This document shows positions 1 to 8,190 of a stretch of DNA of 64,000 nt, one piece after another; positions within the stretch are counted from its first letter, which is position 1, and each line of letters starts with the position of its first letter. Both the position numbers and the translations under genes were made by a program. The stretch is from Vigna angularis (lineage: Eukaryota; Streptophyta; Magnoliopsida; Fabales; Fabaceae), in assembly GCF_016808095.1 (NCBI RefSeq), contig NC_068974.1, positions 16,926,001 to 16,990,000 of the forward strand. Direction: 5' to 3'. Under the pieces are notes generated by a model that was given only the letters and a program-made list of their open reading frames with translations, was not told the origin of the DNA and did no database searches.

Positions 1-10
1 TTGTCCATCA
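1..10 (+). repeat. Tail of the 5' LTR of Athila copy 1
   Basis: The ten bases TTGTCCATCA are identical to the end of the 3' LTR at 7976-7985 and are followed by the usual spacer AGTTTT and the primer site. Confidence 0.85.
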
Positions 11-16
11 AGTTTT

Positions 17-34
17 TGGCGCCGTTGCCGGGGA
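17..34 (+). other. Primer binding site, tRNA-Asp type
   Basis: TGGCGCCGTTGCCGGGGA is complementary to the 3' end of plant tRNA-Asp including the CCA tail, as I recall that tRNA. It would prime minus-strand DNA synthesis. The same site occurs at 13593-13610 (- strand) and, with one mismatch each, at 37794-37811 and 39913-39930. Confidence 0.9.
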
Positions 35-290
35 CTCGTGGTTTAACTGGTTAATTTGTGTGATAATTGATTATCTTTGACTTTTTGAATTTCTGTTTTT
101 ATTTTTCTGTTTTTATTTTATTTTATTTTATCTTTTAGATTAGGTTTTATTTTATTTTTTTTAGATTAGGTTTTATTTTATTCTATCTTATTTTATTCTA
201 TCTTCTAAATCTTTTTATCTTCTGAATATATATCTGCTTCTATATCTTTTTGTGCTAACAAATCTTTTCTAGGGTTTTGTTTTCTTGTGT
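35..290 (+). other. T-rich 5' leader of Athila copy 1
   Basis: Noncoding leader dominated by TTTTA/TTTTC runs. It ends with CTAGGGTTTTG and TGTATGCAG just at the gag start, which resembles a 3' splice site. The corresponding leader in copy 2 is an expanded AAAATA run on the + strand, and in the fragment at 37812 it is an 8-bp repeat, so this segment varies strongly between copies. Confidence 0.7.
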
Positions 291-3200
291 ATGCAGGAAG
301 CAATTCGAACTAGGAGTAAGAAAACAACAGAACCACTTCTTGAAGGTCTAGAAGAGAGTAGAAGGAGGAGAAGAATCAGAACGTCCAGAGAACTTTTCCC
401 TTCTCCAGAAACTCTCCTACAAACATCACCACAAGGTTCTGTTCATAGCACAGGAAGTATGGAGAATAACAATGCTAGGAGAACTCTTGCAGATTACACT
501 AATATTGCTGGACCTCAACACTTTAACAGCATAGCTAGACCTAGAGTCAATGCAGCCAACATGGAGGTCAAGCCAGCATTAATTCAACTGGTGAAGAGTA
601 ATCAATTTAATGGGTTATCTCACGAAAGCCCATATGAGCACCTTACAACCTTTAACGAGATTTGCAACACGGTCAAGATTAATGGGGTGCCAGACGAAGC
701 TATCAAACTTAGCTTGTTTCCTTTCTCGTTGGGGGGCAATGCTAAGCTTTGGTTGAATTCTTTTCCAGAAGAAAGTTTCACAGAGTGGGAAGCAGTGGTT
801 ACAAAATTTTTAAACAAATACTTCCCACAATCTAAGGTGACCAAAGGCAAGCAAGAGATTTCGTCATTCAAGCAGGGCATGGAAGAATCACTGGGGCATG
901 CATGGGACAGGTATAAAAGCTTGTTACGTAAAACCCCTATGCATGGTTTCAAAGAAGAAGAAGTAGTCCTAACTTTCCTTGGAGGGCTTGGTTCACAAAC
1001 CAAGATGATACTGAACGCCTCAGCAGGAGGCAATATTAAATGGAAAACTCCAGAGGAAGCAACTGAACTTATTGAAAATATGGCTACTAGTGACAACGAA
1101 CTCAATATTGAAAAAGGAGATCCTAGTCAGAAGGAGTTGTTACAATTAAATGAGGCCTTGCTTATCCAAAATAAAATTATCTCTCAACAGCTTGAAGAAG
1201 TGACCATGAAACTTTCTCAAACACCACAGGAAGTACAACAGGTTTCAATGGTTCAAGAGCACAAAAAATGGCAGATGCAATCTACTCCAGTTGAGAAAGC
1301 AACAGCACTTGAAGAGACTTTCCAGAGATTCTTAAAGACAAATGCGTCTTATTGTCATAATGTGGATGCTGCATTTAAAAAAATGGAAGTCTATGTTGAG
1401 AGAATAGTTGACGAAATGAAACATGATAATCTTGGAAAGGAATGTAAAACTGTTGTGACTAGAAGTGGTAGAGTGTTAGAAGAGAGAAAAAAAGAGAGAA
1501 AGGAGAAAGAAAATGAGAGTGAGAGTGAAAAAGAAACATGTGAGTGGAAAGAAAGAGTTGAGAGAGAGAAAAAGAAAAAAGAAGAAGAGGAGAGGAGAGA
1601 AAAAAATGAGAGAGAAGAGAGACAGAAAGAAAAAGAGTATGAAAAGCCACTTCCTTATCCAAAGGGTTATTCAAGGAAGGAGAAAGAAAAGCAGTTGGAA
1701 AGATTCATGGAACTGTTTAAGAAGTTGGAGATCACTGTACCATTCTCTGAAGCATTGCAACAGATGCCAGCATATGCAAAATTCTTGAAGGAACTTCTCA
1801 CAAAGAAACACAAGTACATTGAGAAGGAAACTATAAATATACAGGGCAATTGCAGTGCAATCATACAGAAACTACCTCCTAAACTTAAAGATCCAGGAAG
1901 CTTCACCATTCCATGCACCATAGGAGATGTGAAAGTTGGAAGAGCATTGATTGATTTGGGAGCTAGCATTAATCTAATGCCGCTATCCATGTGCAGAACA
2001 ATTCAGGGGTTGGAAATTAAACCAACCAGAATGGCTCTTCAATTGGCAGACAGGTCTCTTAAATATCCATATGGAGTGGTTGAAGATGTTCTAGTGAAGG
2101 TTGACAAATTTGTATTTCCAGTAGATTTCATTGTGATGGAGATGGAAGGAACTAGTGATGTTCCTCTTATTCTTGGGAGACCTTTTATGAAGACTGCTAG
2201 AGTTTTGATTGATGTAGAGAGTGGTAAGCTTAAACTGAGAGTTGATGATGAAGAAGTCACTTTTGATGTATCCAAGGCCATGACGTATCCAAATGATGAC
2301 AAAGCATGCTTTCAATTTGATGAACTTGATGAAGTTTGTATGGTTCAAGAAAGAATGGTGCGTAACATTTCTCCATTGGAAAAAACGCTCATTGATGCAT
2401 GTGAAGATTTGGATGAAGAAGAAGAGAAATTGGTTGATGAATGTCTGATGGACTTGGAAACATTGAAAAAGGGTCCAGAGGAAGATCCAATATTCGAAAC
2501 AATTGATAAGGAAGAAACAATCAAAGCACAGTCTCCAGAACTAAAAAGATTGCCATCACATTTGAAATATGTGTTTTTAGAAGAAGATGGAACAAAGCCA
2601 GTCATTATCAGTAACTCTTTATCTTTACAAGAAGAAGAGCAGTTGATAGAAATTCTGAAAGCCAACAAAGAAGCAATTGGGTGGTCAATATCAGATCTCA
2701 AAGGTATTAGCCCAACTTATTGCATGCACAAGATTTTTATGGAAGAAGACTATAAACCAAGTGCTCAACCACAGAGAAGGTTAAATCCTGTTATGAAGGA
2801 GGTGGTCAGAAAAGAAGTGTTGAAACTGCTAGAAGCTGGTATCATCTATCCAATCTCTGACAGTGAATGGGTGAGTCCAGTACAGGTGGTGCCAAAGAAA
2901 GGTGGGATGACAGTAATTTATAATGATAAGAATGAACTTATTCCCACTCGGACAGTTACTGGCTGGCGTATGTGCATTGATTATAGGAAGCTGAATAAAG
3001 CTACTAGGAAAGATCATTTTCCTCTTCCTTTCATGGATCAGATGCTAGAAAGGTTATCAGGGCAGGCTTTTTATTGTTTTTTAGATGGATATTCTGGATA
3101 TAATCAAATTGTGGTAGATCCAAAAGACCAGGAGAAGACGGCTTTTACTTGTCCTTTTGGTATCTTTGCATATAGAAAGATGCCTTTTGGATTATGTAAT

Positions 3201-5438
3201 GCTCCAGCTACGTTTCAGAGGTGTATGCAGGCAATCTTTGCTGATCTTTTAGAAAAATGCATTGAAGTATTCATGGATGACTTCTCAGTTTTTGGAAACT
3301 CTTTCCAAAGATGTTTAGCTAATTTGAACACTGTCCTCAAAAGATGTGTTCAGACAAATCTGGTTTTGAATTGGGAAAAATGTCATTTCATGGTAACTGA
3401 AGGAATTGTATTGGGTCACAAAATCTCTGCTAAAGGAATTGAGGTAGACAAAGCTAAAGTAGAAGTTATTGAGAAACTACCTCCACCAACAAATGTAAAG
3501 GGGATTAGAAGTTTTCTTGGTCATGCTGGGTTTTATAGAAGATTTATCAAAGATTTCTCAAAAATTGCTAAACCATTGAGTAATCTCTTGATGAAGGATG
3601 CTCCTTTTGTGATGAATGAAGATTGCCTGAAAGCTTTTGATACATTGAAGCAGAAGTTAGTGTCAGCTCCAGTAGTTGCAGCACCAGATTGGAATCAAAA
3701 TTTTGAATTAATGTGTGATGCAAGTGATTATGCAATAGGAGTTGTCCTCGGCCAAAGGAAAGAACAAAAGTTTCATCCAATTTATTATGCTAGCAAGGTG
3801 CTGAATGATGCTCAATTGAATTATGCTACCACAGAGAAAGAGTTTCTTGCCATTGTATATGCTTTAGAGAAATTTAGACCTTATCTTATTGGGTCTAAGG
3901 TGATTGTCTATACAGATCATGCAGCTATTAAATATTTGTTGACAAAACCAGATTCTAAGCCACGTCTGATCAGATGGGTACTACTCTTGCAAGAATTTGA
4001 TGTAGAAATCCGTGATAAGAAAGGAAGTGAGAACTTAATTGCTGATCATTTATCACGGTTAGTCAACAATGAGGTCACGAGCAAGGAGCCTGAAATCTGG
4101 GAATCTTTTTCAGATGAATCACTCATGTATATTCAGCAGAGGCCCTGGTTTGCTGATATAGCAAATTTCAAAGCTGCAAGAGTCATGCCGGAAGATTTAA
4201 CTTGGCAACAGAGAAAGAAATTTCTGCATGATGCCAAGCAGTTTGTGTGGGACGATCCATATTTGTTCAAAATTGGAGTAGATAATCTGCTGAGGAGATG
4301 TGTTACAAATGAAGAAGCAGAAGGAATTCTCTGGCATTGTCATGATTCACCTTATGGAGGACATTTTAATGGAGAAAGAACAGCAGCAAAAGTCCTTCAA
4401 TCAGGATTCTATTGGCCAACTTTATTTAAAGATGCTCATAATCATGCTAGGAATTGTGACAAATGTCAAAGAGCAGGGACAATCACTAAACGTCATGAGA
4501 TGCCTTTACAAGGTATTTTAGAGGTTGAGGTATTTGATTGTTGGGGTATTGACTTTGTTGGACCCTTCCCTCCATCTTTCAACAATGAATATATTCTGGT
4601 AGCAGTGGATTATGTGAGTAAATGGGTGGAAGCATTGGCTTGTCCTAAAAATGATGCTAGTACGGTAATTAAATTCCTGAAGAGGCAGATATTCTCACGT
4701 TTTGGCACTCCAAGAGTGTTGATTAGTGATGGAGGATCTCATTTTTGCAATTATCAGCTAGAGAAAGTACTCAAACACTATGGAGTGAAGCATAAGGTAG
4801 CTGCACCTTATCATCCACAAACCAATGGACAAGCTGAGGTATCTAACAGGGAGATAAAAAGAATCCTGGAAAAAACCGTGACTTCATCAAGGAAGGATTG
4901 GTCTCTCAAATTGGATGATGCTCTTTGGGCTTATAGAACAGCAATGAAGACGTCTATGGGATTATCACCATTTCAATTAGTCTATGGGAAAGCATGCCAT
5001 TTGCCAGTTGAATTGGAGCATAGAGCATTATGGGCTTTGAAATTCTTGAATTTTGATCCTTATGAAACTCAATGCACACGCAGAAGGCAGATTTTAGAGC
5101 TGGAAGAAATGCGGTTACATGCATATGATTCATCCAAGGCTTACAAAGACAAAATTAAATTTTATCATGACAGGAAGTTGGTGAATAGAGTTTTCAATCC
5201 AGGACAACAGGTACTATTGTTCAACTCAAGATTGAAGATATTTCCTGGGAAGCTGAAGTCAAAATGGACAGGACCATTTGTGGTAAAAGAAGTGCATCCA
5301 CATGGAGCAATTGAAATATTTGATCCATCTGCTGATGATCCACAGAAAAGCTGGGTGGTAAATGGTCATCGTCTCAAGCCCTATCTAGGGGGAGAGGTGC
5401 AACGATTTTCCACAATGATGTTGTTGGTTGATCCTTGA
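291..5438 (+). CDS. Athila gag-pol polyprotein (1,715 aa, uninterrupted)
   Basis: This single ORF supplies the structural and enzymatic proteins of the element. From the first ATG at 291 (the frame is open slightly further upstream but only with TTG) the domains are: Retrotrans_gag-like region about residues 116-235; a Lys/Glu/Arg-rich stretch about 400-470; aspartic protease with DLGAS near 555, the form usual in Athila; reverse transcriptase with FMDD at 994-997; RNase H starting near Asp1143; integrase HHCC zinc finger about 1350-1397 and catalytic D, D, E near 1420, 1479 and 1515; and a C-terminal GPF module near 1661. I see no CCHC zinc knuckle. Length fits a full gag-pol of this lineage. 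No stop or frameshift is present, so it may be competent, though expression is unknown. A broken homologue lies at 8191-13361 on the other strand. Confidence 0.95.
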   Translation: MQEAIRTRSKKTTEPLLEGLEESRRRRRIRTSRELFPSPETLLQTSPQGSVHSTGSMENNNARRTLADYTNIAGPQHFNSIARPRVNAANMEVKPALIQLVKSNQFNGLSHESPYEHLTTFNEICNTVKINGVPDEAIKLSLFPFSLGGNAKLWLNSFPEESFTEWEAVVTKFLNKYFPQSKVTKGKQEISSFKQGMEESLGHAWDRYKSLLRKTPMHGFKEEEVVLTFLGGLGSQTKMILNASAGGNIKWKTPEEATELIENMATSDNELNIEKGDPSQKELLQLNEALLIQNKIISQQLEEVTMKLSQTPQEVQQVSMVQEHKKWQMQSTPVEKATALEETFQRFLKTNASYCHNVDAAFKKMEVYVERIVDEMKHDNLGKECKTVVTRSGRVLEERKKERKEKENESESEKETCEWKERVEREKKKKEEEERREKNEREERQKEKEYEKPLPYPKGYSRKEKEKQLERFMELFKKLEITVPFSEALQQMPAYAKFLKELLTKKHKYIEKETINIQGNCSAIIQKLPPKLKDPGSFTIPCTIGDVKVGRALIDLGASINLMPLSMCRTIQGLEIKPTRMALQLADRSLKYPYGVVEDVLVKVDKFVFPVDFIVMEMEGTSDVPLILGRPFMKTARVLIDVESGKLKLRVDDEEVTFDVSKAMTYPNDDKACFQFDELDEVCMVQERMVRNISPLEKTLIDACEDLDEEEEKLVDECLMDLETLKKGPEEDPIFETIDKEETIKAQSPELKRLPSHLKYVFLEEDGTKPVIISNSLSLQEEEQLIEILKANKEAIGWSISDLKGISPTYCMHKIFMEEDYKPSAQPQRRLNPVMKEVVRKEVLKLLEAGIIYPISDSEWVSPVQVVPKKGGMTVIYNDKNELIPTRTVTGWRMCIDYRKLNKATRKDHFPLPFMDQMLERLSGQAFYCFLDGYSGYNQIVVDPKDQEKTAFTCPFGIFAYRKMPFGLCNAPATFQRCMQAIFADLLEKCIEVFMDDFSVFGNSFQRCLANLNTVLKRCVQTNLVLNWEKCHFMVTEGIVLGHKISAKGIEVDKAKVEVIEKLPPPTNVKGIRSFLGHAGFYRRFIKDFSKIAKPLSNLLMKDAPFVMNEDCLKAFDTLKQKLVSAPVVAAPDWNQNFELMCDASDYAIGVVLGQRKEQKFHPIYYASKVLNDAQLNYATTEKEFLAIVYALEKFRPYLIGSKVIVYTDHAAIKYLLTKPDSKPRLIRWVLLLQEFDVEIRDKKGSENLIADHLSRLVNNEVTSKEPEIWESFSDESLMYIQQRPWFADIANFKAARVMPEDLTWQQRKKFLHDAKQFVWDDPYLFKIGVDNLLRRCVTNEEAEGILWHCHDSPYGGHFNGERTAAKVLQSGFYWPTLFKDAHNHARNCDKCQRAGTITKRHEMPLQGILEVEVFDCWGIDFVGPFPPSFNNEYILVAVDYVSKWVEALACPKNDASTVIKFLKRQIFSRFGTPRVLISDGGSHFCNYQLEKVLKHYGVKHKVAAPYHPQTNGQAEVSNREIKRILEKTVTSSRKDWSLKLDDALWAYRTAMKTSMGLSPFQLVYGKACHLPVELEHRALWALKFLNFDPYETQCTRRRQILELEEMRLHAYDSSKAYKDKIKFYHDRKLVNRVFNPGQQVLLFNSRLKIFPGKLKSKWTGPFVVKEVHPHGAIEIFDPSADDPQKSWVVNGHRLKPYLGGEVQRFSTMMLLVDP

Positions 5439-5474
5439 AAGTTGGGTCAGGCTCGGGACGTTAAACAAGCGCTC

Positions 5475-5492
5475 ACTGGGAGGCAACCCAGT
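5475..5492 (+). other. Stem-loop just after the gag-pol stop
   Basis: ACTGGGAGGCAACCCAGT forms a 6-bp stem (ACTGGG with CCCAGT) around the loop AGGCAA, 36 bases after the stop codon and directly after a GCGCT motif. Copy 2 has the same structure at 8136-8152 on the - strand although the flanks have diverged. I recall similar motifs after pol in other plant Athila elements, but did not check. Confidence 0.7.
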
Positions 5493-6053
5493 ATCTTGTA
5501 AGTATTTTTGTTTTTGTTTTTGTTAGGGTTTGATGTATTCTATTGAACACCTGGTTTGTCATGATGGTTTGCTATTAACTGTGATTGTGTGATAACTACT
5601 GCTTGATGATGCTTATTGATTGATTGATGTTGAGATAGATGTGCACATTAAAATGCTTATACAGGTGATTCACAAGCTTTGTGAACAAATGCATGATATT
5701 ATGATTGTGATTGTGAGATTAAGCAGGATGTGTATGTCAAATGTGAATGAGCTTATATGTGAGGTTTTGAACTCCAGAGTTTTTGGTATGATTGAATGCT
5801 ATTACTTTGAAAGCATGAATGATTTTGCCCAGGTTTTCGATGATTGAATCAATTGCTTGTTTTGCATCATGTGATCAAGGCCATTTGTTGGAACCCTTTT
5901 TATTGGCCAAATTCATAAAGTTAGCCTACTAAAAGAGAACACGTTGTGTTCTATCCTTTGAACCCTTAGCCTTGAACATACACTTGAAACCTTTGATTGA
6001 AAATCTTTACCTTGAGTTAAGTAGAAGATCTTGTGTGGTATTGTTAAATGTTC

Positions 6054-6066
6054 AAGTTTGGGGTTG
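6054..6066 (+). other. Internal copy of the polypurine-like tract
   Basis: AAGTTTGGGGTTG is identical, base for base and including the following T, to the sequence at the LTR edge 6689-6701, 635 bp away. The related copy at 51438-51450 has one mismatch. It could be a second plus-strand priming site. Confidence 0.5.
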
Positions 6067-6688
6067 TTGGGAAAACATAAAAAGAAAAGCATTGAGCTAA
6101 GAGCTAAAAAGTAAGAATATGCAAAGAGAAAAGAAAAAGAAGTAAAGCTCAATGAAATGCAAAGGTAAAAGAAAGTTGGGAATGAATAAGATGATTGTGT
6201 TGTTATGATTCTCTTAACTCAAGGATTTTGTGATCTAGAAAAACCAATTTTCTTGTTAGCCCAGCCACATTATAAGCCATTGAAAAGTCCTTGTGATGAT
6301 GCATGCTTGTGAATGTTTTTGATTGTGGTAAAATGAAAGGCAAAATTGATTCATGTGACATTGTGATAGTAGAGTGAAGGAGTGAAACACTTTACCTCTT
6401 ATACACTTGTGTGTTGAGTGAAACACTTTACCTAGTGAGGAGATATTCCATAGGCACATGAACATCCATGCTTAATTGATTGATCATTCATGAAAAATAG
6501 CATTTGTTGGAATTTAAATGACTTTGTGAACACTAAAGCATGTGCACATCTTGAATGAACTCTTGGTCATAAGTTTGAGTGAAGTTGTTACTTATCTTGA
6601 AAAAGAGGATTTTTGAATGAGTGAACCATCATATGAATTGGTTGGAGATGGAGTTACATTTTGTTTGCTTGAGGACAAGCAAAGTTCT

Positions 6689-6701
6689 AAGTTTGGGGTT
6701 G
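6689..6701 (+). other. Polypurine-like tract at the 3' LTR of Athila copy 1
   Basis: AAGTTTGGGGTTG directly abuts the LTR start at 6702. The same sequence abuts LTRs at 52068-52080 (+) and 54092-54104 (-), so position and sequence are conserved. It is interrupted by T bases, unusual for a PPT. Confidence 0.75.
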
Positions 6702-6947
6702 TGATAACAGTTGAAAAACTGTTATTTTCATGCTTAAAATTGATACTAAAAGCAACCTTTAGACTTAGAAACTAGCTTGAAATCATACTTTTATTCATAT
6801 TTTCAGAAATAAGAGAGCTGGACAGGTTTATGCTTGATTTCAGTGTTTTTGTGCAGGTTTTAAGGTGAATTTAGTGAAAGAAGTGAAGAATGAGAGAGAG
6901 GGAATCAGAAAAGGAATCAAAGAGTGAAAAAGAAGAAGTCGAAGTCA

Positions 6948-7060
6948 CCGCTCAGCGGCATTTTACCGCTGAGCGGCACTCAAGAGGTTGCGGGAGGTCC
7001 GCTGAGGGGCAAAATGGCCGCTGAGGGGAGAAAACGAGACGCGCAATCACCGCTGAGCGG
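6948..7060 (+). promoter_or_regulatory. Array of CCGCTNAGCGG palindromes upstream of the LTR TATA box
   Basis: Five units of an 11-bp odd palindrome start at 6948, 6966, 6999, 7018 and 7050 (spacings 18, 33, 19, 32). Three are exact and two end AGGGG. The solo LTR at 45380 has six units with spacings 18, 33, 19, 32, 18 and the LTR at 52081 has six with 17, 33, 18, 34, 17. The layout is three close pairs ending about 45 bp before the TATA box. The binding factor is unknown. Confidence 0.7.
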
Positions 7061-7103
7061 CATTTTAATGGGCTTGGGCTTGACTTTTTGTAATTTACGA
7101 ATG

Positions 7104-7112
7104 ATATTTAAG
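7104..7112 (+). promoter_or_regulatory. TATA-like box of the Athila LTR promoter
   Basis: ATATTTAAG lies 44 bp after the palindrome array. The equivalent position in the solo LTR is TATATAA at 45803-45809 and in the - strand solo LTR TATATAAG at about 56594-56601, so the position is conserved and this copy is a weaker variant. Confidence 0.55.
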
Positions 7113-7261
7113 CTTTAGGGTTTCCTAGGGTTAGGTATCTTTGGCAGAAACGAGGCAAACACTCTCTCTTCCACCCCTTTGAAGGAGGATCTTGGATGCT
7201 CAGGCTACCTCTTCACCTTTATTGGGTTTATTCTTTCATACTTTCATTGTAATTCATCTAG

Positions 7262-7283
7262 GTTCACCATGAATATGGTGAAC
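7262..7283 (+). other. Conserved hairpin in the transcribed part of the LTR
   Basis: GTTCACCAT and ATGGTGAAC form a 9-bp stem around GAAT. The same hairpin is in most LTR copies. In the divergent LTR near 17195-17220 the arms are TTTTCCAT and ATGGAGAA, with one paired base change and one G-U wobble, so pairing is mostly kept. Confidence 0.6.
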
Positions 7284-8190
7284 TAAACCTTGTATGTTTG
7301 TTGAGGAATCAATGTAATCTCTTGAAGCTCTCATATATGGAATTTATGCTTGCATCTTAATCTAAGACTTATGCTTTCTTTCATCATTAGTTAGGGTTTT
7401 TCCTCTTTGCTCAATGCTTGCATTGTTTAACTCATTCTATTGCATGATTATTGGTTTTGTCGATACGGACACGTACGGGGAAGTCTAGATCCGGGGAATT
7501 TCTCCCAATGTTATATTGGTTGTCGTTAAGCTCCTACACTTATGAACTAATCATTAGGAATGCTAGGAATTGTATGAACTCGTGATTAGGGAGAAGCCAT
7601 CTAGAATGGTACTTTAGAGAGTGGCATTAACAATGATGATTTGAATGTTGAATTCCTAAAATGTATGAGAGTGGATGAGATGAAATTGACCCCCAACAAC
7701 ATATTCATTCATATATTTCATTGAAAGTGTTTATCTTTTGTCTTTGCCATTGATCAAATTTCATGCATACATGTTTATTTTCGTCTTTTGCATAATCTAA
7801 TCAAAATATTTCGTTTGTAAGTCTTAGTTAATCAAGAAACCACACAACTAAACTAGGCCGTGAGTCCTTTGGGAAGAACGATACTTGGTCTTACCAAGTT
7901 TATTACTTGAACGATTCGGTCATACTTGCCGATTGTGAAACAAGTTTGTGACATCATATTTTGGTGCTTACAAATTTGTCCATCATGTATACAAACATAG
8001 TATCCTTCAGTAGATACTCTTCCGCCTAACATCCATCAGTAGATGTAAATCCTGTAACAAACTTATAACAAAAACAAAAATACCCAAAAGTTCAAAATTG
8101 CATCACCAAAACAAAAATTAAAAAGTTCTTAAATCACTGGGTTGCCTCCCAGCAAGCGCTCTTTTAACGTCACTAGCTTGACCCAAACTT

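Larger units (their letters stand above)
5439..6701 (+). other. 3' noncoding region of Athila copy 1
   Basis: No env-like ORF remains between pol and the 3' LTR here. The stretch holds the stem-loop at 5475-5492, a short dyad with arms TTCACAA and TTGTGAA at 5669-5685, an internal copy of the polypurine-like tract at 6054-6066, and A/G-rich DNA. Related noncoding DNA recurs at 19150-19929, 48527-48980, 50823-52080 and, reversed, at 54092-54610. The small ORF at 5620-5847 is not kept in those copies. Confidence 0.75.
1..7985 (+). mobile_element. Athila-type Ty3/gypsy LTR retrotransposon, copy 1
   Basis: The order is LTR tail, tRNA-Asp primer site, T-rich leader, one long gag-pol ORF, about 1.26 kb of 3' noncoding DNA, polypurine-like tract and a complete 3' LTR. 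Only the last 10 bases of the 5' LTR are in the window, so LTR-LTR divergence and the TSD cannot be measured; bases 7986-7990 (TGTAT) would be the right TSD. The gag-pol type, the primer site and the long LTR point to the Athila lineage. Sequence beyond 7985 matches the 3' noncoding DNA of copy 2 read on the - strand, so this element probably inserted into copy 2. Confidence 0.93.
6702..7985 (+). repeat. 3' LTR of Athila copy 1 (1,284 bp)
   Basis: Starts TGATAACAG and ends TTGTCCATCA. Contents in order: terminal hairpin (stem 6704-6712 and 6717-6725, loop GAAA), palindrome array 6948-7060, TATA-like ATATTTAAG at 7104-7112, a second hairpin at 7262-7283, and an end shared with the LTRs at 13617-14920 and 45380-46681. 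It is related to the second LTR subfamily in this window, which ends CCGAGGGTTAACA. Confidence 0.92.

Noticed and set aside
1459..1674. Antisense ORF rich in Leu, Ser and Phe
   Set aside because: Mirror image of the purine-rich Lys/Glu segment of gag; the homologous strand shows the same artefact at 11967-12258.
5620..5847. 75-codon ORF after gag-pol as a possible env or accessory gene
   Set aside because: The matching noncoding DNA at 48700 and 50990 has indels that are not multiples of three, so the frame is not conserved.
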